A stretch of DNA of 64,000 nucleotides from Palsa-504 sp963789225 (GCA_963789225.1 CAWBKD010000023.1:124001-188000); one strand, 5' to 3'. Positions 53,074-63,146 are shown, counted from the first letter of the stretch. The notes: a model not told the origin generated them from the sequence alone. Numbers and translations are program-made.

Positions 53074-54519
53074 TCAGCGTATCCGGCCCTCGGTCTCGGG
53101 CTTGAGGTGGAAGAACTGCGGCCGGAGGACGAAGCGCGCCACCAGCATGAGGATCACCCCGACGCCCACGATCCCGACCAGCGACCAGAGCTGCGGCGAA
53201 GAGGCCGAGAGCACCGACTTGACCAGGATCCAGCCGAGGAACCCGGCAGCGGCCAGCGGGAGTACGCCGATGATCACCGCGTCCAGGACGTTGCTGAAGA
53301 TCCGCCGCCAGTAGTAGATGATGGCGGCGAGCGCGGTGAGGATGTAGAACGCGGCGTAAAGCAGCGCGGTCACGGCGATGGCGTCGTTGAAGGCGTTCGC
53401 CAGCGAGGTGGACAGCAGGTAGGCCCAGGTCCCGCCGAGCAGGACCACCCCGACGGCCAGGCTCGCGGCGACCGGGGTGGAGAACCTGCGGTTCACGTTG
53501 CCGAGGAACGGCGGCAGCACCCGGTGGCTGGCCATCCCGTAGATGACCCGGGCGCCGAGCACGATGCCGACCCCCGTGGTGGCGATCACCGACAGCGCGA
53601 GGCCGAACGCCATGACCTTGGCCCACGAGCTGCCGCCCAGCGCCTGGGCCACGTAGACCAGGGCCGAGGTGGAGTTGGCCTGCAGCTTGGCCGGCGACAC
53701 CACGCCCTGCAGGCCCACCTGGGCCATGGTATAGACGACGGCCAGGAAGGCGACCGCCATCATGGCGGCCTTGCCGGGGTTGACGCGCCGGTGCTTGACC
53801 TCCTCGTTGACGTAGACCGTGCCGTCCCACCCGGTGTACGCGAACAGCGCGACCAGGAACCCCGCGGTGAGGCTGCCGCGGCCCCCGATTCCGCTGAAGG
53901 TCCACCACGACCTGGTCATGGGGTAGGTGCCGTGATGGTGACCGAGGACCTCCGCGAGGCCGAGGATGGCGAAGCCGAGGAGGATCACGTACTCGACCAG
54001 CCCCATGGCGACCTGGGTGCGGGCCGTGATGCGGATGCCGATGACCGCGATGACGAGCATGCCGACGATCACGACGGTGTCGATGGCCAGGTTCGGCGGG
54101 ATCGCGGTGGAGCTGGATCCGAAGACGGCCAGCACCGAGGGCCCGAGGACCACCGTCGTGCTGACCGTCCCGATGATGCCGCCCATGATCATGAGCCAGC
54201 CGACGATGAAACCGACGTAGGGGTTGATGACGCGGCCGACCCACTCGAATGCCGCGCCGCAGTTGGCGTTCCACAGGTTCAGGCGCCGGTAGCAGTTCGC
54301 GATGATGATCATCGGCAGCGCCATGAGGATGAGGGCCGGCCCGCTGGCGTACGCGGTGGCCGCGGCGAGTGTGGCCAGGATCAGCCCGGACGACGCGGCG
54401 GGCGCGGCCGTGGCCATCCCGATGACGGTATCCTGCGCCACCCCGATCGCGTTGGGCTCAAGCTTGGACTCGGGGGACGCTCCGGTCGTGGTGAACGTGG
54501 CCGGGGATTCAATCGTCAT
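53074..54519 (-). CDS. APC-superfamily permease 2 (operon with the TMADH-like gene)
   Basis: 481 residues, 12 helices; starts MTIESPATFTTTG. Shared APC features include IGMATAAPAAS in TM1 and NLWNANCGAAFEWVGR between TM2 and TM3. It is closely related to permease 3 at 57924 (same NLWNANCGA, VSPAKLQAN and YVNEE segments). The immediate coupling with the flavoprotein gene suggests uptake of its amine substrate. It lies 43 bp downstream of the STAND/TPR gene, so all three may be one transcript. Confidence 0.92.
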   Translation of the reverse strand: MTIESPATFTTTGASPESKLEPNAIGVAQDTVIGMATAAPAASSGLILATLAAATAYASGPALILMALPMIIIANCYRRLNLWNANCGAAFEWVGRVINPYVGFIVGWLMIMGGIIGTVSTTVVLGPSVLAVFGSSSTAIPPNLAIDTVVIVGMLVIAVIGIRITARTQVAMGLVEYVILLGFAILGLAEVLGHHHGTYPMTRSWWTFSGIGGRGSLTAGFLVALFAYTGWDGTVYVNEEVKHRRVNPGKAAMMAVAFLAVVYTMAQVGLQGVVSPAKLQANSTSALVYVAQALGGSSWAKVMAFGLALSVIATTGVGIVLGARVIYGMASHRVLPPFLGNVNRRFSTPVAASLAVGVVLLGGTWAYLLSTSLANAFNDAIAVTALLYAAFYILTALAAIIYYWRRIFSNVLDAVIIGVLPLAAAGFLGWILVKSVLSASSPQLWSLVGIVGVGVILMLVARFVLRPQFFHLKPETEGRIR

Positions 54520-54562
54520 ATGGTCTCCAGATCATGGTGCCGTGCGTTAGCGAAGGCGGCCA

Positions 54563-56722
54563 TCAGGCCCGCCCCATGTTCAGCAAGCTCTGGTGGACGG
54601 CCTGCGTCAGCGGGTCCCCCGGCGGCAGGGTCCGGTCGCAGCGGATCGCGGTCTGGCGGAGCGCCGCTATGGCGTCGCCCACCCGCCCCGCCGCGTAGTA
54701 CAGCTGGGCCAGGTTCGCCATCCGGGCCAGCGTGTCGGCATGGTCAGGACCAAAGACCCGCTCGGAGTCCGCGCAGCACTGCTCGGCGAGCTGCATCGCG
54801 TCGGGGATCCGCCCGGCCGCCTGGTAGGCCACGGACAGGTTCGCCCTGGTCGCGATGGTATCCGGGTGTTCGCGCCCCAGGACCTGCTCACGGTCGGACA
54901 GGGCCCGCTTGTACTGTTTGATGGCGTCCTTGATCCTGCCTTCGGCCAGCGAAACCGCGGCCAGCCGGTCCCTGGTGGCGATGGTCTGCGCGTCACGCGG
55001 TCCGTACAGCGTCTCACGTTCCTTCAGGCTCCTCGCCAGCAGGCCGCTAGCTGCCGCGACATCGCCCGCCGCCCGGTAGGCGGCGGCCAGCTCATCCCGC
55101 GCGCTGAGGGTCTCGGGATGGCCGGGGCCGCGGAACTGCTCGCATTCGCTGACGGCGCGGAGCATGACCGTCACGGCGTCACCGGGCTCTCCGGCCAGGA
55201 CGAGGGCCCGGGCCAGGCTAACGCGGATCGCCACGATCGCCGGGTGACCAGGCGCCGTTTCGCGTCCCCGCTCGGCCAGCACCCGCTGGTACCACTGAAC
55301 GGCGTCCTCCGCCTGGCCCGCCGCCAGGTAGGCAGCGGCCAGCTGGGAGGCCACGGCGAGGATGTCCGGGTGACCGGGCGGCAGCTTGGTGTCGCAGCGG
55401 GCGGCGAGGTCGCGCCAGTACTCGACGGCGGGCCCGACCATCCGGGCCTGATCCAGGCTCCAGCCCGCCCGCGTGAGCAGGGGATGGCATCCTTCCACCC
55501 ACAGCACGTCGGCGGCCGAGCCTTGCAGGCTGGCCGCGTTCGCCCGCAGGCTGGTCGCCGTCCAGGCCTGCGGCTCATCGGCGGGCCAGGCCTCAAGCAG
55601 CGCGCTGGCGGCCGCCCGCCCCGCTGCCGCCTGGGCCTGGGCGGGCGCGGCGGTCCTGACCGCCGCCTGGATCGCCGAGGTCATCCGCACGGTCGGGGGC
55701 GTGACGTCCCGGTTGACGCTGACCAGCCCGGCCCGCTCGAGGGCGAGCAGCGCGTCCCAGGCTGGCCGCGGGTCGGCGGCCGCGGGAAACGAGACCGCGG
55801 CGCCGGTCATGTACCCGGCGACGGCCGACGTGCCGAAGATGGCCCCGGGGATCCCGTTACCGTCCAGGAGGGCGACGAGGACCACCATGAGCCGGACCGA
55901 CGCGCCCGGCAGGATTGATTCCGCCTGGCCCAGGGAGAGCGTCCAGGTCACCATGGCCGCCGCGGGGACCTCGCCCGCCGCCGCCTCGATCTGCTCCCGC
56001 CTGCGGACGAAATAATCCCGGTAGTCCCGGCAGGCCAGGCTCGAGTTCGCGATGACCGAGGAAGCCTGCGCCAGCGCCAGCGGCTCACGGCCGAGCGCCT
56101 CCACCAGGTCAATGGCGCCCAGGCGCTGGGCCGGGTTCGCGGTGAGCCGTTCCGACAGGCCGTTCAGCGCCTCGCGGATGCTGTAGGGACCGACCGGGAG
56201 AACCTGGGCCCGGCCGGCGACCGTGGCAGGCCAGTTGGTGCTGACCAGCAGCCTGCCCGTCGCCCCGCGGGGCCACAGCCCGTCCAGGTCCGTCGTCTCC
56301 TGGAGGGCATCCAGTACCACCAGCCAGAGCGAAGCGGTCTCGCTGAGCCAGCCGACGAAGCGCGCCGCGACCGACTCAGCCGTGCCGGTGGGCGCGATGC
56401 CGGTGGCCGCCACCGAGGCCTCGACGTACCCGGACAGCACCGACGCCCGGCTGGTAGCGGAGATCCAGATCAGCGCGTCGATGGCGCGGGATCGCCACAG
56501 TGACTCCGCGGCCATGGCCGCGATCTGGGTCTTGCCCGAGGCGCCGAGCCAGTTCGGCTCGCTCCCGGTGGCGGCCGGACTCGACACGAGTGCCGCTGAC
56601 GAGCCCGGGACCAGGGTGTGCGCGAGGCCGCCGGCGCTGTCCGGACGGTCGGTGAAGCCGTCGGACAGCGGCGGAACCTCACCTACCCGGAACCTCGACG
56701 CCAGCTCGGCCCGCCCTGGCAC
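54563..56722 (-). CDS. STAND-type NTPase with C-terminal TPR repeats, copy A
   Basis: 719 residues. After the RFRVGEVPPLSDGFTDRPD start comes an NB-ARC-like ATPase with a shortened P-loop (WLGASGKTQIA), a Walker B-like LWLVVLDAL and a GLPLAL-like GREPLALAQA. From about residue 420 on, about six TPR units (YLAAGQAEDAVQWYQRVLAERG and so on) form a C-terminal superhelix. Such proteins sense a ligand by TPR and switch through ATP. No effector domain is recognised. The first part lacks a DNA-binding HTH, unlike SARP or LuxR STAND proteins. Copy B is at 59446. Each copy neighbours an APC permease. Confidence 0.85.
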   Translation of the reverse strand: MPGRAELASRFRVGEVPPLSDGFTDRPDSAGGLAHTLVPGSSAALVSSPAATGSEPNWLGASGKTQIAAMAAESLWRSRAIDALIWISATSRASVLSGYVEASVAATGIAPTGTAESVAARFVGWLSETASLWLVVLDALQETTDLDGLWPRGATGRLLVSTNWPATVAGRAQVLPVGPYSIREALNGLSERLTANPAQRLGAIDLVEALGREPLALAQASSVIANSSLACRDYRDYFVRRREQIEAAAGEVPAAAMVTWTLSLGQAESILPGASVRLMVVLVALLDGNGIPGAIFGTSAVAGYMTGAAVSFPAAADPRPAWDALLALERAGLVSVNRDVTPPTVRMTSAIQAAVRTAAPAQAQAAAGRAAASALLEAWPADEPQAWTATSLRANAASLQGSAADVLWVEGCHPLLTRAGWSLDQARMVGPAVEYWRDLAARCDTKLPPGHPDILAVASQLAAAYLAAGQAEDAVQWYQRVLAERGRETAPGHPAIVAIRVSLARALVLAGEPGDAVTVMLRAVSECEQFRGPGHPETLSARDELAAAYRAAGDVAAASGLLARSLKERETLYGPRDAQTIATRDRLAAVSLAEGRIKDAIKQYKRALSDREQVLGREHPDTIATRANLSVAYQAAGRIPDAMQLAEQCCADSERVFGPDHADTLARMANLAQLYYAAGRVGDAIAALRQTAIRCDRTLPPGDPLTQAVHQSLLNMGRA

Positions 56723-56879
56723 AGGGCATCACCGTCCCCCCCACCCCACTTGTAAAGCTGGTTTCAGAAACCCACCCAAATAGTTACTAACACGTCGAGG
56801 TTCCGGAACGGAGCGATTTGTCCATATTCGTGGCACGTCGACCGGGCGAATACTGGTGCGAGACAGGAAAGGAAGGACG

Positions 56880-57845
56880 ATGGCCTGGGTAGCTCCGGAC
56901 GTGGTCCATGACATCAACCAGGCCGTGAGCAGGCGCTGGCAGGGCCTGGATCCGCTCTTGCCCGAGCCCGGCGACCTGCCGCAGGGCTGCATGGCTCCGC
57001 TGGTCGCTTACGAGCGGAACGGCCGCCCGGCCGGGCTGGGGGTCTGCCACCACGAGTCCGTGCCTGACGACGCACTGGCGCAAACCTGGGGTGCAGCGAC
57101 ACAGTTCATGCTGACCGTGCGACTGCGCGAGTCCGGCCCGCAGGCCGCCGACGCGTTGCTCGCGCAGTGGCGCGACCACCTGGCGGGGCTGACGGAAACG
57201 GCAGCGGATGACACAGCGGCGATCGTCCACTGGCCGGCCCGCGAGGTTAGCGGGGTGCGGTCGCTGCTCAGGCACGGGCTGCGGCCCATGGCGGTGGTCG
57301 CCGGGCGGCCGAAGGGGCGCCCCGCCCGCACCGCGGGACACGCCGCGGCAGCGGACCTGGTCATCCGCCAGGCGGGTCCCGATGATCTCGACATCGTGAC
57401 AGAACTGGAAATGGGCGTGGTCAGATACGACTCGTACTTCGGCGGTTCGATCCCTCGCCCGGCCACCGAGACGCTGGTCCGGGCCGAGGTCCGCGGCGCG
57501 CTCCGGTACGTCCCCGGATGGATCTGGATCGCGGAGCGAGCGGGTCAGCCGGTCGGCGTGACCATCGTTGAGCCGCCGGGAGACGCGGCCTGGATCGCGG
57601 GCCTGACGCGCCCAAGCCCGGCGGCGTACCTGCGGATCGGGTTCGTGCGGCCGGATGATCGGGGCGGCAGCATTGGCGCGACGCTGGTCGGGCACGTACA
57701 CGACCGGCTCGACGCACGCGGCATCGAGGTTACGCTGTTGCACTACGCGCAGGTCAACCCGCTATCGGGACCGTTCTGGCACCGGATGGGATACCGGTCG
57801 CTCTGGACGAGCTTCCAAGCGCGGCCCGCCGCGAGCATGTGGTGA
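56880..57845 (+). CDS. GNAT-family N-acetyltransferase
   Basis: 321 residues. The C-terminal half (about 160-315) is a GNAT domain, with VIRQAGPDDLDIVTELEM at its start and the acetyl-CoA loop at LRIGFVRPDDRGGSIGATLVGHV. The N-terminal half, with PLVAYERNGRPAGLGVCHHES, resembles a second, degenerate acetyltransferase fold, as in other tandem-GNAT proteins. The substrate is unknown. ATG 56880 has a GGAAGGA site. It separates the two permease-STAND pairs and is transcribed toward permease 3, 78 bp away. Confidence 0.88.
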   Translation: MAWVAPDVVHDINQAVSRRWQGLDPLLPEPGDLPQGCMAPLVAYERNGRPAGLGVCHHESVPDDALAQTWGAATQFMLTVRLRESGPQAADALLAQWRDHLAGLTETAADDTAAIVHWPAREVSGVRSLLRHGLRPMAVVAGRPKGRPARTAGHAAAADLVIRQAGPDDLDIVTELEMGVVRYDSYFGGSIPRPATETLVRAEVRGALRYVPGWIWIAERAGQPVGVTIVEPPGDAAWIAGLTRPSPAAYLRIGFVRPDDRGGSIGATLVGHVHDRLDARGIEVTLLHYAQVNPLSGPFWHRMGYRSLWTSFQARPAASMW

Positions 57846-57923
57846 CCGCGCCGGAAACGTGACTCGCAGTGCATTGATTTTCACGGCACGTTCCAGGATG
57901 CTGAATCCTGAAAATGTGGCGAG

Positions 57924-59423
57924 ATGGTAGGCGTGGCCAGACACCACAGGAGAAAACATGACGGATGGACCCGTAACCGCCGTCCCAGGTCCCGCCCCTA
58001 CCCCTACCCTGCCACCGAGGCCAGCCTCGAACCTGATGCGATCGGGGCTGTCCAGGACACCGTCATCGGCATGGCCAACGCCGCCCCGACGGTATCGGTC
58101 GGGCTGACGGTGGCCACGCTGGCCGCGGCGACCGCCTACGCGGTCGGGCCCGTCATCCTCCTGACCGCCATTCCGATGCTCATCATCGCCAACGCCTACC
58201 GCAGGCTGAACTTGTGGAACGCCAACTGCGGCGCTTCCTTCGAGTGGGTCGGCCGCGCGATCAACCCGTACCTCGGTTTCCTCGCCGGCTGGCTGATGAT
58301 CACGGGCACCCTGGTCGGGGCGATCTCCGGCGTCGTGGTCCTCGCCCCCTCGGTCCTGGCCGTCTTCGGAGCCGCCGCCACCAGCACGTGGCCGAACATC
58401 GGAATCAGCACGGCGGTCATCGTGGTCATGCTCGTGATCGCCGTCGTCGGCATCCGCCTCACCGCGCGCACCCAGGTCGGCATGGCCGCCGTCGAGTACG
58501 CGATCCTGATCGTCTTCGCGATCTGGGGCCTGGCGCTGGTGCTCGGCCACCACCACGGCACCTTCCCGATTACCTCGGGCTGGCTCAGCGTCAGCGGGAT
58601 CGGCGGGAAGGGCAGCCTCGCGTCGGGCTTCCTGATCGCGGTGTTCATGTACACCGGGTGGGACGCCACCGTATACGTCAACGAGGAGACCAGGCAGCGG
58701 CGCCGCAACCCGGGCCGGGCCGCCGTCCTGGCGGTTGCCTTCCTCGCCATCATCTTCACCGTGTCCGAGATCGGCCTGGCCGGAGTGGTGTCGCCGGCCA
58801 AGTTGCAGGCCAACGCGTCCGACGCGCTCGTCTACATCGCCCAGGTGATGGGCGGCGGCGGCTGGGCCAAGGTGATGGCCCTGTCGCTGGCGCTGTCGGT
58901 GATCGGTTCCACCGGCACCGCCCTGGTGGTCCTGGCCCGGATGACGTACGGGATGGCCAGGGACCGGGTGCTGCCGCCGGTCCTGAGCACCGTGAACCGC
59001 CGCTTCTCCACCCCCGTGGTGGCCAGCGTCGTCATCGGCCTGATCCTCATCATCGCCACCTGGGTTTACCTGCTGTCCAGCTCGATCGCGACCGTCTTCG
59101 GTGACGTGGTCGCCATCACCGGCCTGCTGTACGCCTTCTTTTACGTCCTCACCGCCTTCGCGGCCATGGTCTACTACCGGCGCCGTCTGCTCGCCAACGT
59201 CGGGGACGGGCTGCTGGTTGGCATCCTTCCCCTGGCCGCAGCCGGTTTCCTCATCTGGATCGTGGTCAAGTCGCTGCAGACCGCGCCCTGGTCGCAGCGG
59301 TGGTCGGTGATCGGCATCGTGGCGGCCGGCGTCATCATGATGGGTCTCGCGCGGTTCGTCCTGCGGTCGCAGTTCTTCCAGATCCCGCGGGAAAGCGCCG
59401 CCAGGGAAGGGGCCATCGGCTAG
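57924..59423 (+). CDS. APC-superfamily permease 3, N-terminus probably frameshifted
   Basis: 499 codons in the open frame, 12 helices. IGAVQDTVIGMANAAPTVSV and NLWNANCGASFEWVGR match permease 2, of which it is a paralogue. The best start is not in this frame: ATG 57958 has an ideal AGGAG site and encodes MTDGPVTAVPGPAPTPT, but reaches the permease frame only if one C were added in the CCCCTACCCCTACCCTG tract at about 57993-58010. As written, the frame-matching start would be ATG 57924 (MVGVARHHRRKHDGW), which lacks a ribosome site and looks like antisense noise. A slippage-prone tract or a sequencing error is likely. Confidence 0.85.
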   Translation: MVGVARHHRRKHDGWTRNRRPRSRPYPYPATEASLEPDAIGAVQDTVIGMANAAPTVSVGLTVATLAAATAYAVGPVILLTAIPMLIIANAYRRLNLWNANCGASFEWVGRAINPYLGFLAGWLMITGTLVGAISGVVVLAPSVLAVFGAAATSTWPNIGISTAVIVVMLVIAVVGIRLTARTQVGMAAVEYAILIVFAIWGLALVLGHHHGTFPITSGWLSVSGIGGKGSLASGFLIAVFMYTGWDATVYVNEETRQRRRNPGRAAVLAVAFLAIIFTVSEIGLAGVVSPAKLQANASDALVYIAQVMGGGGWAKVMALSLALSVIGSTGTALVVLARMTYGMARDRVLPPVLSTVNRRFSTPVVASVVIGLILIIATWVYLLSSSIATVFGDVVAITGLLYAFFYVLTAFAAMVYYRRRLLANVGDGLLVGILPLAAAGFLIWIVVKSLQTAPWSQRWSVIGIVAAGVIMMGLARFVLRSQFFQIPRESAAREGAIG

Positions 59424-59445
59424 CGCAGCCCCGCCGCCCGAAGTG

Positions 59446-61623
59446 TCAGTCGCTGGCGATGTTGGCCAGGCTCTGCTGGACGTCCTGGGTGAGCGGGTCC
59501 CCGAACGGCAGGACCCGCTCGCAGCGAGCGGCCGTATCGCGCAGCATGGTCTTCGCGTCACCCACCCGGCCCACGGCGTAGTACAGGTGCGCCAGGTTGG
59601 CGCGGCGGGTCAGCGTCTCGACGTGATCGGCGCCGAGGACGTGCTCAGATTCGGCGCACGTCTGCTCGGATAGCTGGACCGCCAGCGGCATCCGGCCCGC
59701 CGCGTGATAGGCGGAGGCGAGGTTCGCGCGGGTGGTGATCGTGTTCGGGTGGCCGTTTCCGAGCGAGCGCTCGCGGTCGGACAGGACCCGCTTGTAGTGC
59801 GTGATGGCGTCCTTGACCTTGCCCTGGGCCAGGTAGGCCGCGGCCAGCTGGTCGCGGGTGGCCAGGGTGTGCGCGTCACCGGGACCCTGCAGGCGCTCGC
59901 GTTCGGCCAGCGTCCGCGACAGCAGGCGGATCGCCGCGTCGGCCTGGCCGGCGGCCCGCTGGGCGGCGGCAAGCTCGTCCCTGACCGCGAGGGTGTCCGG
60001 GTGGCCTGCCCCGCGGAACTGCTCGGATTCGGTGATAGCCCGGCGCAGGACGGTCACGGCCTCGGCGGCGTCGCTCGCCATGACGAGCGCGCGGGCCAGG
60101 TTGACCCGGGCCGCGATGATGGACGGATGGCCCGGCGCGAGCTCGCGGCCGCGCTCGGCCAGGACCCGCCGGTACCAGGTAACGGCCTCGGCCCCGTACC
60201 CGGCCGCCAGGTAGGCCGTGGCCAGCTCGGAGGCCACGACCAGGGCGTCCGGGTGGCCAGGCGCCAGCTTGTTGTCACAGCGGACGGCCAGCTCGCGCCA
60301 GTACTCGACGGCCGGCCCGGCCAGGCGGGCCGCATCCAGGCTGCGCCCGGCCGCCAGCAGCAGCGGATGGCAGCCCTCGGCCCACAGCACGTCGGTCGCC
60401 GCGGCGTGCAGGCTGGCCGCGTTCGCGCGCAGGATCTCGGCCGTCCACGGCTGCGGCTCGTCGGCGGGCCAGGCCTCGAGCAGGGCGCTCGCGGCCGCGC
60501 GGGCCGCGCGGTCGTGGAAATGGCTCGGCGCCGCCTGCTTGACGGCGGCTTGGACGACCGAGTGCATGATGACCGTCGGCGGCGAGGCGGCCCGGTTGAT
60601 CCTGATCAGGCCGGCCCGCTCGATGGCCAGCAGGGTGTCCCAGGCTGGCTTCGGATCCACCATCGGGGTGAACGTGGGGCCGGAGGTGCCCAGGTACGCG
60701 CTCACCGATGACGTGGCGAACAGGGCGCCGGGGACGCCGTGGCCGTCGAGCAGGGCCAGCAGGACCAGCATGAGCCGCACCGACTCGCCCGGCCTCAGGA
60801 GTTCGGCCTGGCCCAGGGACAGCGTCCAGGTCACCGAGGCGGCCGAGGGGACCTCGCCCGCGCCCACCCCGATCTGCTGCCGCCTGCGGACGAAGTAGTC
60901 CCGGTAGTCCTTGCAAGCCAGGGTGGAATTGGCGACCACGGACGCGGCCTGGGCCAGCGCCAGCGGCTCGCGGCCGAGGGCCTCGATCAGGTCGATCGCG
61001 CCCTGGCGCTGGGCGGGATTCACGCTCAGGCGTTCGGTCACGCAGTTGAGTGCCTCGCGGACGCTGAAGAACCCGACCGGGTACACCTGCGTCCCGCGGC
61101 GGCCGGTGACCACCGTCGCCTGCGCGCTGGTGATGATGACCCGGCCAGGCCCCTCGGGCCAGAGCCCTTCCAGTTCCGCCGCGTCCGGCAGGTCATCGAG
61201 GACCACCAGCCACGATCGGGTCGTCGTGGCGAGCCAGTTGACGAAGCGCGCCGCGACGGATTCGGCTGTCCCGGTGGGCTCGATGCCCGTCGCCGCCACC
61301 GACGCCTCCACGTACCCGGACAGCACCGACGACCGGCTGGTGGCGGAGATCCAGACCAGAATGTCGACGGCACCAGATCCCCACAGCGACTCCGCCAGGA
61401 GCACCGCGAGCTGGGTCTTGCCGCACGCGCCCAGCCAGTTCTGCGGCCCCTCGGCGAATGTCGAGCCGGGTACGAGCGCGACGGTGGAGCCGGGGACCAG
61501 CGCGTCCACGATCCCGCGGGCGGTATCGGGCCTTTCGGTAAATCCCTCGGCCAGCGGAGGCACCTCGCCCACCCGGAACCGCCGTGCTGGCAGCCCAGCC
61601 GGCTGGTCTGGCCAGGGCACCAC
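59446..61623 (-). CDS. STAND-type NTPase with C-terminal TPR repeats, copy B
   Basis: 725 residues, a paralogue of copy A over the whole length (same FRVGEVPPL, SGYVEASVAATGI, TGTAESVAARF and HPDTL TPR segments). The P-loop reads WLGACGKTQLAVLL. The N-terminal NB-ARC-like domain is followed by winged-helix-like and about six TPR units. Start GTG 61623. Its stop lies 23 bp from the stop of permease 3, convergent, whereas copy A is in line with permease 2. This indicates a duplicated permease-STAND module with one part inverted. Confidence 0.85.
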   Translation of the reverse strand: MVPWPDQPAGLPARRFRVGEVPPLAEGFTERPDTARGIVDALVPGSTVALVPGSTFAEGPQNWLGACGKTQLAVLLAESLWGSGAVDILVWISATSRSSVLSGYVEASVAATGIEPTGTAESVAARFVNWLATTTRSWLVVLDDLPDAAELEGLWPEGPGRVIITSAQATVVTGRRGTQVYPVGFFSVREALNCVTERLSVNPAQRQGAIDLIEALGREPLALAQAASVVANSTLACKDYRDYFVRRRQQIGVGAGEVPSAASVTWTLSLGQAELLRPGESVRLMLVLLALLDGHGVPGALFATSSVSAYLGTSGPTFTPMVDPKPAWDTLLAIERAGLIRINRAASPPTVIMHSVVQAAVKQAAPSHFHDRAARAAASALLEAWPADEPQPWTAEILRANAASLHAAATDVLWAEGCHPLLLAAGRSLDAARLAGPAVEYWRELAVRCDNKLAPGHPDALVVASELATAYLAAGYGAEAVTWYRRVLAERGRELAPGHPSIIAARVNLARALVMASDAAEAVTVLRRAITESEQFRGAGHPDTLAVRDELAAAQRAAGQADAAIRLLSRTLAERERLQGPGDAHTLATRDQLAAAYLAQGKVKDAITHYKRVLSDRERSLGNGHPNTITTRANLASAYHAAGRMPLAVQLSEQTCAESEHVLGADHVETLTRRANLAHLYYAVGRVGDAKTMLRDTAARCERVLPFGDPLTQDVQQSLANIASD

Positions 61624-61798
61624 CGCCTGCTACCCCCATCTATGTGGCAGAACCAGAGTCCAGTTGCGTGGGACGGAGGGTTCTGGCCCGCGGAGCTTTA
61701 CTCCATATCGGGATCTTCGCTGACACCTTCATTATGCACGTGCAGCAGCAACCCGTGCGCGTGCATGATCTGGCTGGTGGCAGGTTCTGGCGCGGGCG

Positions 61799-63064
61799 CT
61801 ACTGCGGGTCGGCCACCGAGGCGAGCAAGGCCGCCCGGGCCAGCCCCACGGCGGCCAGCATCGCGCCGCGCAGCACCGGCTCGTCGGGAACGCCGGTGGG
61901 CACCACGCGCGGGCGGGCGGGGCAGATGCCCGCCACCTCGGCCGCCACCCGGGACGCCAGGGCGTCGCCGCCCGCCCGGCCGACCTCACCACCGAGCACC
62001 ACCAGGCCCGGGTCAAGCACCACGCAGACCGAGGCGACGCCCACCGCGACGCGGTGCGCCAGGTCATCGAGGAACGGCGAGGACGTGGACTGGGGCGCGC
62101 CGGGCTGGGAGGCGTCGGCCCGGGTTTCGGCCGGGGTGGTGCCGGCGTGCGCGACGGCGGACCTGACCGCCTCGGCGGCGGTCGGCGCGGTGAACCCGTA
62201 GCTGGCGGCGAGCGCGCGGACCGCGCTGCCGCCCGCCAGCCACTGGAAGCCGCCGCTGGCCGGATGCCTGACGTCCGAGGGCAGCGGGGCGCCGTGCACG
62301 GTCAGGTAGCCGATCTCGCCCGCGGCCCCGGCCGTGCCGCGGTGCAGCTGCCCGCCGAGTATGGTAGCCAGGCCGAGCCCGCCGCCGAGCCAGACCAGGA
62401 CGAAGTCATCGGCGCCGACGGCGGCGCCCGCGGCGCGTTCGGCCATCGCGGCCAGGTTCACGTCGTTCTCGATCACGACTGGCTTGTGCAGGACCCCCCT
62501 GAGCGCGTCCAGCGCGCCCTCATGCCAGGCGGGCAGGTTCACGGCGAGCCTGGGGTCACCGGTCCGCGGGTCGACCACGCCGGGGCTGCCGATCACGAGC
62601 GCCCTCAGGGTGGCCACGTCCACGCCGGCGCGAGCGCAGGCTCGCTCGACGACCCCGAGGACGACCTCGACGGGATCCTCGGCGCCGTTCGGGTTGACGC
62701 TCACGTCCGCGACGCGGCGGCCCGTAACGTCGGCCACGGCGGCGCTGACCAGATCGGCCTCGATGTACAGCCCCGCCACGTAGGCACTGGATGGCACGAC
62801 CGAGTACAACGCGGCGTTCGGGCCGCGGTTTCCCGCCTGCTCTCCCACGATCGCCACCAGGCCGCGTTCCTCCAGCCTGGCCAGCATCTGCGCCACCGTG
62901 ACCCGGGACAGCCCGGTGTACTCGCTGATCTGGGACCTGGTCAGCATCTCACCGCGGAGCAGCAGGTCGAGCGCGGCCCGGTCGTTGAGCTCACGCAGCA
63001 GGCTCGGGGTACCCGGCCTGGCGCGTGGCTCCTGTTGAGCCCGTGCTTGAAGTGGATGCTGCAT
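61799..63064 (-). CDS. ROK-family transcriptional repressor
   Basis: 421 residues. The N-terminal MarR-like helix-turn-helix is TRSQISEYTGLSRVTVAQML and the sugar-kinase fold contains VIENDVNLAAMAE and GGGLGLATILGG. The CxCGxxGCxE zinc motif of ROK proteins is absent (GEIGYLTVHGAPLPSDVRHP), so zinc-dependent folding is not expected. It is divergent from a sugar-binding lipoprotein gene and is presumably its repressor, released by a sugar. A dyad at 63147-63159 lies between them. Confidence 0.92.
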   Translation of the reverse strand: MQHPLQARAQQEPRARPGTPSLLRELNDRAALDLLLRGEMLTRSQISEYTGLSRVTVAQMLARLEERGLVAIVGEQAGNRGPNAALYSVVPSSAYVAGLYIEADLVSAAVADVTGRRVADVSVNPNGAEDPVEVVLGVVERACARAGVDVATLRALVIGSPGVVDPRTGDPRLAVNLPAWHEGALDALRGVLHKPVVIENDVNLAAMAERAAGAAVGADDFVLVWLGGGLGLATILGGQLHRGTAGAAGEIGYLTVHGAPLPSDVRHPASGGFQWLAGGSAVRALAASYGFTAPTAAEAVRSAVAHAGTTPAETRADASQPGAPQSTSSPFLDDLAHRVAVGVASVCVVLDPGLVVLGGEVGRAGGDALASRVAAEVAGICPARPRVVPTGVPDEPVLRGAMLAAVGLARAALLASVADPQ

Positions 63065-63146
63065 CGCGGTCCCTTCGTGGTCGCTCCCCGTCTATCACGC
63101 CCCGGGAGCAGCTTCCGTCTCGATCCGGCAACGGGGGCTATCTTAT

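Noticed and set aside
52696..54921. 741-codon plus-strand frame opposite the TMADH-like and permease genes
   Set aside because: Asp/His/Arg-rich antisense shadow typical of high-GC DNA.
57762..59561. 599-codon minus-strand frame opposite permease 3
   Set aside because: Same reason; composition mirrors the coding strand and no motif is present.
53074..61623. Composite transposon carrying the permease-STAND pairs
   Set aside because: No transposase, terminal inverted repeats or target duplication seen; duplication by recombination is simpler.
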